Of a DNA stretch of 64,000 nt, positions 26,646 through 36,139 are shown one piece after another. This DNA comes from Fictibacillus sp. b24 (GTDB lineage Bacteria; Bacillota; Bacilli; Bacillales; Fictibacillaceae). The translations under genes were made by a program, and so were the position numbers. Each line of letters starts with the position of its first letter. The stretch's first letter is position 1. The notes beneath the pieces were generated by a model, which was not told where the DNA came from, did no database searches, and saw only the letters and a list, made by a program, of their open reading frames with translations. The stretch spans positions 1,116,001 to 1,180,000 of the forward strand of contig NZ_JAUCES010000005.1 in the NCBI RefSeq assembly GCF_030348825.1, written 5' to 3'.

Positions 26646-27374
26646 ATGAGAATTGATAAATGGTTATCGAATACAGGCTATGGAAGCAGAAAAGAAGTTA
26701 AGCAATTATTAAAGTCTGGCGCAGTGAAGTTGAATGGTGACGTAATAAAAGATCCTAAAACACAAGCAGATCCTGAAAAAGACCATGTATTGGTTCACGG
26801 AGAAGAGGCAGTTTATAAAGAATTCATCTACTTGATGATGAATAAGCCTCAGGGGGTCATTTCTGCCACTGAAGATTCTAGGCATGAAACGGTTATAGAC
26901 CTGCTTTACATGGAAGACCAAAACTTCGAACCATTTCCTGTAGGCAGGTTAGACATAGATACAGAAGGGTTATTAATTTTGACCAATGATGGACAGTTGG
27001 CACATACTTTGCTTTCTCCTAAAAAACATGTACCCAAAACATATTTTGCCAAAATAAACGGTTCTATTCCTGATGATACGTTAGAAATCTTTAAAGAGGG
27101 TGTCATTTTAGAGGATGGATATAAAACAAAGCCAGCTTATTTGAAAGTGCTTCAGAATAACATGGATGAATCAGAGATCGAACTTACGATTACAGAAGGT
27201 AAGTTTCACCAAGTAAAAAGAATGTTTGAAGCGATCGGAAGAAAAGTAGTATACCTGCAAAGAATTCAGATGGGTCAACTAAAACTGGATGAATCACTGG
27301 AACTAGGAACATATCGCGAATTGTCTGAAGAGGAACTTAACTTACTATCTTTAAAAGAGGATGTTTTTGAATAA
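26646..27374 (+). CDS. ytzG: RsuA-type 16S rRNA pseudouridine synthase
   Basis: 242 aa: S4 RNA-binding domain (1-60, MRIDKWLSNTGYGSRKEVKQLLKSGAV) followed by the RsuA/RluB catalytic domain with GRLDIDTEGLLILTNDG, whose Asp (GRLDIDT) is the catalytic residue. RsuA-like enzymes modify U516 of 16S rRNA; the exact target is by family. ATG after GGAGG. The PRC-barrel gene follows 41 bp behind. Confidence 0.9.
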   Translation: MRIDKWLSNTGYGSRKEVKQLLKSGAVKLNGDVIKDPKTQADPEKDHVLVHGEEAVYKEFIYLMMNKPQGVISATEDSRHETVIDLLYMEDQNFEPFPVGRLDIDTEGLLILTNDGQLAHTLLSPKKHVPKTYFAKINGSIPDDTLEIFKEGVILEDGYKTKPAYLKVLQNNMDESEIELTITEGKFHQVKRMFEAIGRKVVYLQRIQMGQLKLDESLELGTYRELSEEELNLLSLKEDVFE

Positions 27375-27415
27375 TTTATTAGGGGTATCTTCCAATAAAA
27401 AGGAGATGTCGCTCA

Positions 27416-28054
27416 ATGAAATTATCTGTGGAAAAATTAATGGGTGCAAAAGCTGAGAACGATACAGCTGATGTAAATGAACAGACTGAACATAAAATAA
27501 ACGATATCCTATTTAACATGTATGATCATCGTCTATGTTATTTCACGTATACAGTCGATCATTACAGCAATCAACGAGAAGAAATGCCGGCTGATAAGCA
27601 TATGGAAACAGTGGTTGCTGCCACGTCAGGTATCGGTACACAGAACACCCCAATGACAGGGAGTGCTTATCCTGAAACCAACGAGAGCTACACAAAAGAT
27701 ACGTTCTTTATTCCATGGCACCAGGTAAAAGAATTTAATGAAGATAAGCTAGTGTTTGCTGGGATCGAACAGCAAAGAGACGAGCCTAAAGAATGCTATT
27801 CCTATAGGGCTATAAAAGATTGGTCGGTCATCGATCAAGATGGTGAAAAGGTCGGAAAGATCAAAGACCTTATAGTTGATGCAGATCGTCAGCAAGTAAT
27901 AGGATTCTCTCTGTCAGAGGGATTCTGGAAAAACTTATTTGGCAACGACGATAAATTTATGCCTGTGTCTGGGAAACCAGATTGGAAAAACCAAGAATGG
28001 AAAATCGAAAGAACACCGGACTTGCTCTTAAAAAACAGTCCTGAAGAGATTTAA
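27416..28054 (+). CDS. PRC-barrel domain protein
   Basis: 212 aa, soluble. The C-terminal part (about 135-200: DWSVIDQDGEKVGKIKDLIVDADRQQVIGFSLS) is a PRC-barrel; the N-terminal half (HKINDILFNMYDHRLCYFTYTV) resembles a second, degenerate PRC unit. Such proteins often have stress or sporulation links; no function can be assigned. Start after AAGGAGATG. Ends at a terminator shared with ytzE. Confidence 0.78.
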   Translation: MKLSVEKLMGAKAENDTADVNEQTEHKINDILFNMYDHRLCYFTYTVDHYSNQREEMPADKHMETVVAATSGIGTQNTPMTGSAYPETNESYTKDTFFIPWHQVKEFNEDKLVFAGIEQQRDEPKECYSYRAIKDWSVIDQDGEKVGKIKDLIVDADRQQVIGFSLSEGFWKNLFGNDDKFMPVSGKPDWKNQEWKIERTPDLLLKNSPEEI

Positions 28055-28105
28055 CATTACAAAGAGTGGACAATCTCCTTCCAAGAATACTGATCATAAA
28101 AAAAT

Positions 28106-28132
28106 CCCCGCTATTTATAGCGGGGTTATTAT
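28106..28132. terminator. bidirectional terminator, PRC-barrel gene/ytzE
   Basis: CCCCGCTA / TAGCGGGG stem with A4 before and a T-rich tract after, between convergent genes. Confidence 0.8.
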
Positions 28133-28165
28133 TTATGCTTATCCGTATTATTTTACATATCTTTC

Positions 28166-28384
28166 TTAAGAAACTTTAACTTTCTTTCCTGTTGTTTCCC
28201 ACATACCTCGGGCAGGACTTGTTACTAAATTGTTGTAAGAGAGCACATTCAGATCTCTTTGGATGGTTCGCTGTGTAGTTCCAAATTCTTCAACTAGTTC
28301 TCGTGTTGTTACAGTACCTTTCTTGCGAATAAACAAATACAGGGCTTTCACACGATTCAACATTCTGTCAGTTGAAGGACTCAA
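28166..28384 (-). CDS. ytzE: DeoR-type HTH protein YtzE
   Basis: 72 aa, only a DeoR-like winged helix (RVKALYLFIRKKGTVTTRELVEEFGTTQRTIQRDLNVLSYNNLV), no effector domain. TTG start 8 nt after AAGGAG. Small regulators of this kind are conserved in Bacillus at this locus; target unknown. Confidence 0.88.
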   Translation of the reverse strand: MSPSTDRMLNRVKALYLFIRKKGTVTTRELVEEFGTTQRTIQRDLNVLSYNNLVTSPARGMWETTGKKVKVS

Positions 28385-28475
28385 AAAACCACTCCTTGTT
28401 ATTTAGATAGTTGTTAACACACTATATGATACCAGTCTAAAGTTAATGAAATATGAATGATGTATTACAATCCTT

Positions 28476-28640
28476 TTAATATTGTTTTAATAATTTTTTA
28501 ATTAATTTCATAAGACCCACCCTTTTTGTAAACAAAAAAGCGAAGAAGCCATATTGGTCCTCCGCTGCGTAAGCCATTAGATGTTCAAAACGTTCAAAAG
28601 ATGTCTGTGCGGCTATGCAGCAAAAACTCATAACGAACAT
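28476..28640 (-). CDS. possible small protein (54 aa), unassigned
   Basis: From ATG 28640 the frame encodes MFVMSFCCIAAQTSFERFEH and ends VGLMKLIKKLLKQY. It follows a consensus promoter but its ribosome binding site is weak (GGGA, 4 nt), and the strong GGGAGG at 28685-28690 leads only into a four-codon frame (GTG TTG CTT AAC TGA). The last 11 codons could be a separate peptide, MKLIKKLLKQY, with AAGGG 8 nt ahead. Not recognised; it may be a peptide gene or an untranslated RNA. Confidence 0.35.
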   Translation of the reverse strand: MFVMSFCCIAAQTSFERFEHLMAYAAEDQYGFFAFLFTKRVGLMKLIKKLLKQY

Positions 28641-28701
28641 ATGATCCCAAGACAAAGGAAAATTGTCAGTTAAGCAACACCACACCTCCCATTTACGCAC
28701 C

Positions 28702-28729
28702 ATTATACACGAAAGTCAACGCTTGTCAA
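28702..28729 (-). promoter_or_regulatory. consensus SigA promoter of the small locus upstream of ytzE
   Basis: Minus strand TTGACA (28724-28729), 16 bp spacer, TATAAT (28702-28707), both perfect hexamers. Transcription would start near 28695 toward ytzE. Confidence 0.75.
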
Positions 28730-28831
28730 CACCTAATATATCCCAACTATTTGAAACTGTCTCACCATTTCTATAGGGAAAAAGGTACAATATAAGGGTT
28801 AAAAAATTCGTGAAAAGTTAGGAGCGATAAG

Positions 28832-29839
28832 GTGTACATTTTGCAAAAGGTTATGAATCGCCTGATCGTATTAAACAAACTTGGGATTTTCTCCTTTACT
28901 TTTTTTATCGTCATTTTTTCTTCAATTGTAATGCATGAATTAGAACCTAAAACATTTCCAAGGTGGTTTGACGCCCTATGGTATGTGATGACAACTGTAA
29001 CCACGGTAGGATATGGAGATTTTTATCCAGTTTCCGTTGCAGGCAGAATCTACGCGATATTTATTTTTTTAGTTGGAATTGGTATTGCAGGTCTAGCGAT
29101 CGGAAAACTTGTTGAAGCACTGGGAGCTCATCGAAAACATAAGGAGGAAGGAAGGTTGAATTTTAGAGGGAAAAATCATTTCGTAATTATTGGCTGGTCT
29201 GAAAAAGCAAAATATGCTGTAAATGAGATTATTGAAACTCACCCTGAACTTGAAATCGTACTTATTGATCAACTAACCGTAACACCTATGACTCATCATA
29301 ATCTTCATTATGTTCAAGGTGATCCTTCAATGGAAGCCACTTTAAACCAAGCAAATTTGAAAGAAGCAAAATCAGTGCTAGTCTTTTCGGATGACTCTAT
29401 TCGCGACTCGGCATTAGCTGATGGTAAAACGCTCTTAATCGTAACTTCTGTAGAAAGATTAACTCCGCATATACATAGCACCGTTGAGATAAAAAAAGAA
29501 GAGCATATTAAGAACTTTAGGCATGCTAAAGTAGATGAGTTTGTTTTGAGCCATGAAACGGTATCACGTATGGCGGTGCGTTCAGCATTTTCGAAAGGAA
29601 TTACAGACATATACACTCAGCTTCTTTCACATAAAGAAGGAGAGAATTTGTTTGAAGTACGGAAAAAGGCAGAATGGAAAACGTATAAAGATGCTTTTGA
29701 CGGCTTACTTAGAGAAGGAGCAACATTAATCGCAGACGGAAATGACCTTGCCATAAACAAAAAATTAGACGATAGAATACGTGATGATGCACGGCTATAT
29801 ATCATTTGCAGCAAAGACGTTTACGAATCGTTGAAATAA
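28832..29839 (+). CDS. yugO: potassium channel with RCK domain (YugO-like)
   Basis: 335 aa. One TM, a pore helix with the selectivity filter TTVTTVGYGDF (about 54-64), a second TM, then an RCK/TrkA-N domain from about 108 (HFVIIGWSEKAKYAVNEI, Rossmann-like). Two-TM MthK-type K+ channel; resembles YugO, the B. subtilis channel of electrical signalling in biofilms. GTG start after TTAGGAG. pepV follows 24 bp behind. Confidence 0.88.
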   Translation: MYILQKVMNRLIVLNKLGIFSFTFFIVIFSSIVMHELEPKTFPRWFDALWYVMTTVTTVGYGDFYPVSVAGRIYAIFIFLVGIGIAGLAIGKLVEALGAHRKHKEEGRLNFRGKNHFVIIGWSEKAKYAVNEIIETHPELEIVLIDQLTVTPMTHHNLHYVQGDPSMEATLNQANLKEAKSVLVFSDDSIRDSALADGKTLLIVTSVERLTPHIHSTVEIKKEEHIKNFRHAKVDEFVLSHETVSRMAVRSAFSKGITDIYTQLLSHKEGENLFEVRKKAEWKTYKDAFDGLLREGATLIADGNDLAINKKLDDRIRDDARLYIICSKDVYESLK

Positions 29840-29863
29840 ATCGTATAGAAAGGATGCTTTACT

Positions 29864-31270
29864 ATGGATCAAATAAATTGGAAAGAAGAAGTTGAAGTTC
29901 GAAAAGAAAAATTGATGGAGGATACAAAAGGTCTTTTGCGCATTCCAAGTCTTCTTGATGAGGAAAATGCTAAAGAAAGTGCACCTTTTGGACCAGAAAT
30001 TGAACGTGCATTAACATATTTGCTAGACCTAGGTAAAGAAAGCGGTATGACCATTAAGAATGTGGATGGGTATGCAGGACACATTGAAATCGGAAGCGGA
30101 GAAGATATCGTAGGTGTTCTTTGTCATGTTGATGTTGTGCCTGCTGGTGAAGGTTGGTCAGTAGATCCTTTTGGGGCAGAAGTTAAGGATGGGAAAATCT
30201 TTGCAAGAGGTGCGATCGATGATAAAGGTCCGACTATGGCAGCCTTCTATGGAATGAAGATCATTCAGGAACTAAAACTGCCTTTAACGAAGAGAGTCAG
30301 AATGATCATCGGCTGTGATGAAGAAAGCAACTGGCAATGTGTAAGACATTACTTTACGAAAGAAGAAATGCCATCAATCGGATTTGCTCCTGATGCTGAT
30401 TTTCCAATCATCTCCGCTGAAAAAGGAATATTCGATGTGGAATTTAGTATAGCAGGGAGTGACACAGCAGGAAGTGTAGGATTGCAGTTAACAACTTTCA
30501 AATCTGGTGAGCGTTTAAATATGGTCCCAGATCAAGCAGAAGCTAAAATCCAGGGTATAGGATTAGAGGAACTGCAGCAAGCGTTCGAAAGCTTCGGAAA
30601 GACAAGGGGAATAGTATGTCACGCTTTAATAGAAAACGATGCACTCATCCTAAAGGTTAAAGGTAAATCAGCGCATGGAAGTACTCCCGAAATAGGAATG
30701 AATGCGGGTCTTTTACTTGGTGAATTTTTAAAGAACAGCCCTTTTACGGGACAAGCTAAGACGTTTCTAAACTTGCTGGAAGATGTGACTGGTGAACATA
30801 CAGGAAATAAACTAGGTATCTCGGCAGTTGATGAAGAGAGCGGCAAATTAACGGTAAATGTAGGGGTCATGGCTTTTAACGAAGCAGAAGGCGGAAAAGT
30901 AGGGATGAATGTTCGCTATCCTGTTACACACGATAGTGATGTTATTGAGAGTTCATTAAAAGAACGAGCACAGTCAGGTGATTGGTCAATGAGAATTATT
31001 GAAAACAATCCGCCTAACTATGTGGAAGAGAACCATCCATTAATTAAAACACTGCAAAAAGTGTATGAAGAACAAACAGGTAAAAAGGGTGAATTAATGG
31101 CAATTGGCGGAGGTACTTATGCACGTTCATTAGAAACGGGTGTCGCTTTCGGAGCATTGTTCCCTGGCAGGGAAGATGTTGCTCATCAGAAGGATGAGCA
31201 TATGTTTGTAGAAGATTTGCTTCTTGCTGCAGCGATTTATGCACAAGCCATTTATGAACTGGCAAAATAG
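29864..31270 (+). CDS. pepV: dipeptidase PepV (M20 family)
   Basis: 468 aa dinuclear zinc peptidase acting on dipeptides in the cytosol. Metal ligands: GVLCHVDVVPAG (His near 87), RGAIDDKGP (Asp near 119), GCDEESNWQ (Glu pair near 153), DADFP, and the C-terminal GGGTYARS. Full family length. ATG after AAAGGATG. Lies between the K+ channel and an MFS gene, likely cotranscribed with both. Confidence 0.95.
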   Translation: MDQINWKEEVEVRKEKLMEDTKGLLRIPSLLDEENAKESAPFGPEIERALTYLLDLGKESGMTIKNVDGYAGHIEIGSGEDIVGVLCHVDVVPAGEGWSVDPFGAEVKDGKIFARGAIDDKGPTMAAFYGMKIIQELKLPLTKRVRMIIGCDEESNWQCVRHYFTKEEMPSIGFAPDADFPIISAEKGIFDVEFSIAGSDTAGSVGLQLTTFKSGERLNMVPDQAEAKIQGIGLEELQQAFESFGKTRGIVCHALIENDALILKVKGKSAHGSTPEIGMNAGLLLGEFLKNSPFTGQAKTFLNLLEDVTGEHTGNKLGISAVDEESGKLTVNVGVMAFNEAEGGKVGMNVRYPVTHDSDVIESSLKERAQSGDWSMRIIENNPPNYVEENHPLIKTLQKVYEEQTGKKGELMAIGGGTYARSLETGVAFGALFPGREDVAHQKDEHMFVEDLLLAAAIYAQAIYELAK

Positions 31271-31290
31271 CTTGTAAGAGAGGGTACATC

Positions 31291-32472
31291 ATGAAGAAAA
31301 CGTTTGACCAAACCTCTATCAGTCTAAAAGGTTTTTATCTACTGAGTTTTTTTGGTCTAGGGAGCTTATTCCCGTTATTAGGTGTTTATTTTAAAGAAGA
31401 AGTGGGACTTAGCGGAACTGAAATTGGTACGTTAATGTCTATAAGTCCAGTTGTTATGATCTTTGCTCAGCCTTTATGGGGCATAGCAACGGATTATACG
31501 AGACGTCCACGATCAGTACTGGTTCTATCCCTATTGTTAACAGCTGTATTAGGTTATAGCATCTTTCTTTTGGAATCATATGTATGGCTTATTGCTCTAC
31601 TCGTCGTGTTTTCCTTTATGCAAAGTGCCTTAGTGCCTGTGTCAGACAGCATCCTTTTAAATTACGTCCAAAAAGAAAACAAACAATATGGAAACTATAG
31701 ACTGTTCGGTGCGGTTGGATTTGCAATAGCTGTTTATCTGGCTGGGAGGCTCGCTGAAGTCTTTGGCATACACGTTATTTTCTATATGTTTACAACTGTT
31801 CTTATCATCTGTGTTTTATTTGTTGTAAGGATGCCGAAAGAAAGTCAATCGCTTAAGACAGACCTTAGAAAGGGAATTGATCAACTGGTTAAAATGCCTT
31901 CCTATCTCGTTTTTCTTTCGGCCACTTTTCTAGTGTTTGGCCCAATCTTTGCAAACAACTTTTATTTCGGTTTTTATATTCAGGAAACAGGCGGAACACT
32001 TGCAGGAGTGGGATTAGCCTTCTTAGTTGCAGCTGGAAGCGAAGCGCCGTTTATGAAGTTTGCTGGACTGACGATTAAAAGGTGGGGCATGATGAACATT
32101 ATGATATTTGCTGCGACCGTTTCTGCTGTCCGCTGGACGTTTTATTTTTTTGAACCGTCATATTCAGTAGTACTGATAACAACTGTTGTACAAGGATTTT
32201 CGGTAGGTTTGTTTATTCCTGCCGCGATGGAATATGTACGTACCTACACACCCATAGAGGTGAGAGCTACAGCAGTATCGTTATACTCAGCTGTCGGCAA
32301 TGGATTAGGTTCCTGGTTTTGTACGTTTGTAGGCGGTGTTATTTTTGATAAGTTCAACATCTTCTACACGTATTTATTCTTTGGCGTACTGTCTTTTGCC
32401 GGGCTATTTATGGTTTTTATTCTCTCCAGAATGGAAGTGCAAGGACGCATACTACTTCACAGGTCCATATAA
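31291..32472 (+). CDS. MFS transporter of the LacY-like/MFS_1_like group
   Basis: 393 aa, about 12 helices. LSFFGLGSLFPLLGVYFKEEVGLSGTEIGTLMSISPVVMIFAQPLWG is typical of the nucleoside/oligosaccharide/3-phenylpropionate-type porters (YwbF-like). ATG after AGAGAGG. It begins 20 bp after pepV, so an oligomer or nucleoside substrate is possible but not shown. Confidence 0.82.
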   Translation: MKKTFDQTSISLKGFYLLSFFGLGSLFPLLGVYFKEEVGLSGTEIGTLMSISPVVMIFAQPLWGIATDYTRRPRSVLVLSLLLTAVLGYSIFLLESYVWLIALLVVFSFMQSALVPVSDSILLNYVQKENKQYGNYRLFGAVGFAIAVYLAGRLAEVFGIHVIFYMFTTVLIICVLFVVRMPKESQSLKTDLRKGIDQLVKMPSYLVFLSATFLVFGPIFANNFYFGFYIQETGGTLAGVGLAFLVAAGSEAPFMKFAGLTIKRWGMMNIMIFAATVSAVRWTFYFFEPSYSVVLITTVVQGFSVGLFIPAAMEYVRTYTPIEVRATAVSLYSAVGNGLGSWFCTFVGGVIFDKFNIFYTYLFFGVLSFAGLFMVFILSRMEVQGRILLHRSI

Positions 32473-32476
32473 AATA

Positions 32477-32509
32477 AAGGCATCCCGCGTTGATGATTGG
32501 GATGCCTTG
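32477..32509. terminator. bidirectional terminator, MFS gene/ytkP
   Basis: AAGGCATCCC / GGGATGCCTT stem, then TGTTTTT; between convergent genes. Confidence 0.85.
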
Positions 32510-32512
32510 TTT

Positions 32513-33445
32513 TTATTCAAACTGAAATAAATCGCTTGATAAATAGCGTTCTCCAGAGTCACATGTGATGCAGATGACCACATCACCTTTTTTTCGCTTT
32601 TCCGCAATTTTTAAAGCGGCATAAACGGCAGCCCCTGATGATGGACCGACTAATATTCCTTCTTCTGAAGCTAGTCGTCTTGTAATCGTATAAGCATCTT
32701 CATCATTGACCTGTACGATTTCGTCATAGACTTTTTGGTTTAAGATCGGTGGTATAAATCCAGGACTTGTCCCGACAAGTTTATGCTTTCCTGGCTTTCC
32801 GCCTGACAAAACAGGTGATCCTTTTGGTTCCACCACATGAACAGTCAGATCGGGAAAGAATGACTTAAGCGTTTCGCCAGTGCCTGTAATCGTACCGCCA
32901 GTTCCTGCAGGTGCGATAAAAGCAGTAAAGTGCTGATTCAGTTCTTCGATTGCTTCTTTAATTTCTACGGCAGTACTGCCACGGTGGGCATCTGGGTTTG
33001 AAGGGTTCTCAAATTGCATCGGCATATAGCTGTTTGGAATTTCATCAGCAAGTTCCCGTGCTTTTTTTATTGCACCTGGCATCTTTTCATCACCAGGTGT
33101 GAGAACCACTTTTGCACCATAAGCTTTTAATAAATTAATTCTTTCTTCTGTCATCGTATCAGGCATAACAATAATAGACTTATATCCTCTAGCGGCTGCA
33201 TTCATAGCTAGGCCGATTCCAGTGTTACCTGAAGTAGGTTCGATAATCGTAGACCCTTCTTTAAGGTAGCCCTTTTTTTCTGCTTCAACAATCATGTTAA
33301 AAGCAGCTCGGTCTTTAAGACTTCGGCTAGGGTTGTAATATTCTAATTTAACATATACATCGGCTCCATCTTTATGAGGAAGACGATTTAACTTCACAAT
33401 AGGTGTATCTCCAATTAAATCAGCGATGTTTGAAACGACTCTCAT
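32513..33445 (-). CDS. ytkP: cysteine-synthase-family PLP enzyme YtkP
   Basis: About 310 aa. Fold-type II PLP enzyme: PLP-lysine in NPSRSLKDRAA (canonical CysK reads NPGGSVKDR), substrate loop EPTSGNTGIGLA, phosphate-binding GTGGTITGTG. The sequence is closer to YtkP than to housekeeping CysK, so O-acetylserine sulfhydrylase activity is likely but not certain. Start at the second of two adjacent ATGs, 8 nt after AAGGAG. Monocistronic. Confidence 0.88.
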   Translation of the reverse strand: MRVVSNIADLIGDTPIVKLNRLPHKDGADVYVKLEYYNPSRSLKDRAAFNMIVEAEKKGYLKEGSTIIEPTSGNTGIGLAMNAAARGYKSIIVMPDTMTEERINLLKAYGAKVVLTPGDEKMPGAIKKARELADEIPNSYMPMQFENPSNPDAHRGSTAVEIKEAIEELNQHFTAFIAPAGTGGTITGTGETLKSFFPDLTVHVVEPKGSPVLSGGKPGKHKLVGTSPGFIPPILNQKVYDEIVQVNDEDAYTITRRLASEEGILVGPSSGAAVYAALKIAEKRKKGDVVICITCDSGERYLSSDLFQFE

Positions 33446-33557
33446 CATTTGCACTCCTTTTCGTTGCTTTTACAAGTATAACAAATAAGTGTTGTGGTAA
33501 AAAAGCAGATAGACACATTAATAAATTTGATAAAATAAAACAAGGTGGTGTGATTTT

Positions 33558-34118
33558 ATGCAAAGGCATTATTTTATAGCTGTGAAGCTTCCTGCAGAAT
33601 TGAAAACAAAACTTGCGGAATTCTGCAAGCATATCAAAAAAGATCATCATTTTAAAACATGGGTACATTTAGAAGATCTTCATATTACGTTAGCCTTTTT
33701 AGGATCTGCATCAACTCGGCAGCTGGAAACACTTCATTCGTTATTAAAAGAAGAAGTAACAAATCATGATGAGTTCTCCTTAAAGGTTGACCATTTTGGA
33801 TTTTTCGGAAATAAACAAAACCCTCGAATTTTTTGGGCAGGTATAAAAGAGCAACACAGTTTATATCGTCTGCAAAAACAAGTGTCTTATGTATGTACGG
33901 AAGCTGGCTTTACATTAGAGAACAGACCATATGCTCCTCATATTACACTTGCACGGAAACATATTGATTCTGAAGACCGTTCAATAAACGCCGCGGATTG
34001 GTGGAAACAATATGGTGAGGAAATACCGTTCAATGTTGAGAAAATCGTGATTTACGAAACGCATACAGAAAAGCAGCCTAAATATGAAATTGTACAATCC
34101 TTTTCATTACAAAATTAA
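33558..34118 (+). CDS. thpR: RNA 2',3'-cyclic phosphodiesterase ThpR (YtlP)
   Basis: 186 aa, 2H phosphoesterase. Two HxT motifs: LHITLAFLG near 52 and PHITLARKH near 133. Opens YFIAVKLPAELK. Hydrolyses RNA 2',3'-cyclic phosphates or ligates tRNA halves in vitro. ATG after AAGGTGG. First gene of thpR-ytlQ-ytlR. Confidence 0.93.
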   Translation: MQRHYFIAVKLPAELKTKLAEFCKHIKKDHHFKTWVHLEDLHITLAFLGSASTRQLETLHSLLKEEVTNHDEFSLKVDHFGFFGNKQNPRIFWAGIKEQHSLYRLQKQVSYVCTEAGFTLENRPYAPHITLARKHIDSEDRSINAADWWKQYGEEIPFNVEKIVIYETHTEKQPKYEIVQSFSLQN

Positions 34119-34138
34119 AAGGAGAGGAGAAGAGAAGA

Positions 34139-34924
34139 ATGTCACAGCTTGTAAAATTACAAGATTATGTTTCACGATATGAAAATAACCTGTACCATTA
34201 TCAGTCGTTATTTACGAGAATTAAAGAGAATCGCTGGAAAGCTTTCAAGCAAAACAAAGTAAATCAAAATCAAAATGCAATGCATAAAGAATTCCGAAAT
34301 AAACTATTTACTCATCAATTAAACTGGGCTACATCTACGGTGAAAGAAATTTCAAATTGTGACAAGCGGTTTGTTCAGGATAGAACGCTGCAATTTTTGA
34401 TTCAAGAAATCCCTGATAATTATTTATTGTTTTATGAACCTGTGCTGCAAGTGAAAAATGCTGGAGTTGAATTAGATGTTATTTTAGCAGGACCGACAGA
34501 CGTCTGGCTGATCGTTTGGATGAACGGTGAAGGGATATGGCAAGAAGCACAAGATAACAAGCGATTTTGGAAGAATGTTCATTCAGATCAAAAAGAAACG
34601 GTTTTAAGTCCAATCATCCGTCTCGATCGAATGAATTCGATGGTAAGAGAATTTTGGGAGCCTTATGAGAATCAGCTATCCATAAAACCGTGCATTGTTG
34701 CTCCCCATGCTTTTATTGACTTCTCAAATGACTGGAGAAAGATTTCATATATAGACAAGCGGAACTTTCAAGAGTGGCACACGCAGCTGCAGCAGAATCC
34801 AGCACCTATTAAAAGTCAGCAATTAAAATTTGTATCTGACTTGCTAAGGATAGGTGTAACAAACTCTCTTTTCAGAAAAGATCCATTGTCCAATGAGTCT
34901 GAGTTTCATTTTGAAGGTATTTAA
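34139..34924 (+). CDS. ytlQ: YtlQ, NERD-like hypothetical
   Basis: 261 aa soluble protein. Segment LLFYEPVLQVKNAGVELDVILAGPTDVWLIVWM fits a nuclease-related (NERD-like) core, lacking an obvious full catalytic set. Position between thpR and the lipid kinase matches ytlQ of B. subtilis. Start after AAAGGAGAGG. Function unknown. Confidence 0.8.
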   Translation: MSQLVKLQDYVSRYENNLYHYQSLFTRIKENRWKAFKQNKVNQNQNAMHKEFRNKLFTHQLNWATSTVKEISNCDKRFVQDRTLQFLIQEIPDNYLLFYEPVLQVKNAGVELDVILAGPTDVWLIVWMNGEGIWQEAQDNKRFWKNVHSDQKETVLSPIIRLDRMNSMVREFWEPYENQLSIKPCIVAPHAFIDFSNDWRKISYIDKRNFQEWHTQLQQNPAPIKSQQLKFVSDLLRIGVTNSLFRKDPLSNESEFHFEGI

Positions 34925-34973
34925 AGAATTTTGTCGAAAGTCTTTAAAAATCCGTAAATCGAGGGCTCGCTGA

Positions 34974-35897
34974 ATGAAAAAGTACTTTTTTATTATTAAC
35001 TCAAACAATGCAAAAGCTGTAAAAACATTTAAATCTTTAAAAAAGGCGATGGATCAGGAAGGAATTCCCTATCGAACGTTTTATACAGAACATAGTGGTC
35101 ATGCCGTTGAAATTGCTAAAAAGATTACATACATGAACAAAGATTTAATAAAGGCCGTTATAGCTGTAGGCGGTGATGGTACGATCCATGAAGTCTTTAA
35201 TGGGATTAAAGATCATGAAAGTATTCCGCTAGGATTCATTTCAGGTGGCTCAGGGAACGATATCGTTCGTGTGCTTACTAAAGAAGTAAGAGGTGTTAAA
35301 AGGCAAATCTCTTATCTAAAGCGTAATCGGATGATTAAAACCGACTCAGGGGAAATGCAATTAACAGGAAGAAGCAAGAAACGCCAAGCATTCATTAGTG
35401 CCATCGGTATTGGTCTAGACGGAGAAGTAGCAAAGTACACAAATGAGGCAATATACAAAAAGTACTTACATAAGTTAAAATTAGGAACGCTTGCATATGT
35501 AGTCACATTGTTTAAAGTCCTGAGGTTCTATAGGCCAGGTACAATGGAAATAAAATTAGATGGAAGAGAGTATGTTTTTCACAACGTCTGGCTTGTAGCT
35601 GTTGGAAACATGCCCTATTATGGAGGGGGCATGAAAATTTGTCCTGAAGCGAAATACAACGACGGAATTTTAGATGTTTGTGTTGTACATAATCTATCAA
35701 TCCTTAAGCTTTTGCTGCTTTTTATATCGGTATTTTGGGGCGGACATGTGAAAGTGCAAGGTGTTTCTCAATTGAAAGGGAAAGAAATTGCAGTTGCCAC
35801 GAAACATCCAGTGGCTATTCATGCTGATGGTGAATACAAGGGAACAACACCGATTGAAATTGTTATCCAACCTGCCTCAGTTTCTGTGAAAATATAA
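34974..35897 (+). CDS. ytlR: diacylglycerol-kinase-family lipid kinase YtlR
   Basis: 307 aa. DAGK catalytic domain: FIINSNNAKAVK at the start, AVGGDGTIHEVFNGI near 65, GGSGNDIVR near 90, and C-terminal HADGEYKGTTP. Cytosolic or peripheral; the substrate may be diacylglycerol or another lipid. The ATG follows GAGGG. Last of the operon; a hairpin repeat follows 43 bp behind the stop. Confidence 0.92.
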   Translation: MKKYFFIINSNNAKAVKTFKSLKKAMDQEGIPYRTFYTEHSGHAVEIAKKITYMNKDLIKAVIAVGGDGTIHEVFNGIKDHESIPLGFISGGSGNDIVRVLTKEVRGVKRQISYLKRNRMIKTDSGEMQLTGRSKKRQAFISAIGIGLDGEVAKYTNEAIYKKYLHKLKLGTLAYVVTLFKVLRFYRPGTMEIKLDGREYVFHNVWLVAVGNMPYYGGGMKICPEAKYNDGILDVCVVHNLSILKLLLLFISVFWGGHVKVQGVSQLKGKEIAVATKHPVAIHADGEYKGTTPIEIVIQPASVSVKI

Positions 35898-35940
35898 GGC
35901 TCAATTCTAAAGGATAATATCATTTTTTACTTTTCTTCAT

Positions 35941-36080
35941 TGCAAGTTGATTGGAGTGAAAGGTACGAGACTCCTGCGGGACGAGCGGTCAGGTGGAGAC
36001 TCCTAATGGCGCAAAGCGGCAGGAGGCTCACCGTACGCCCCGCGGAAAGCGAGTATCTGTAACGGAAATCAACCACTTTC
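35941..36080 (-). repeat. interspersed hairpin repeat, copy 2 (type B, reversed)
   Basis: Same ends as copy 1 but inverted in the window. The inner stem is CTCCT/AGGAG instead of CAC/GTG, and the outer arm reads GCGGGgCG. The only copy opposite to its upstream gene (ytlR). Confidence 0.9.
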
Positions 36081-36139
36081 AAAAGCAACAAAGTTTGCGT
36101 AAACATCAAAATATAAAAACATATGAGTGGGGAATAAAA

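Noticed and set aside
35993-36139. Extended N terminus of the 67-aa membrane protein
   Set aside because: The frame runs through repeat copy 2, and the same peptide pattern appears in reverse frames of the other copies; it is a by-product of the repeat.
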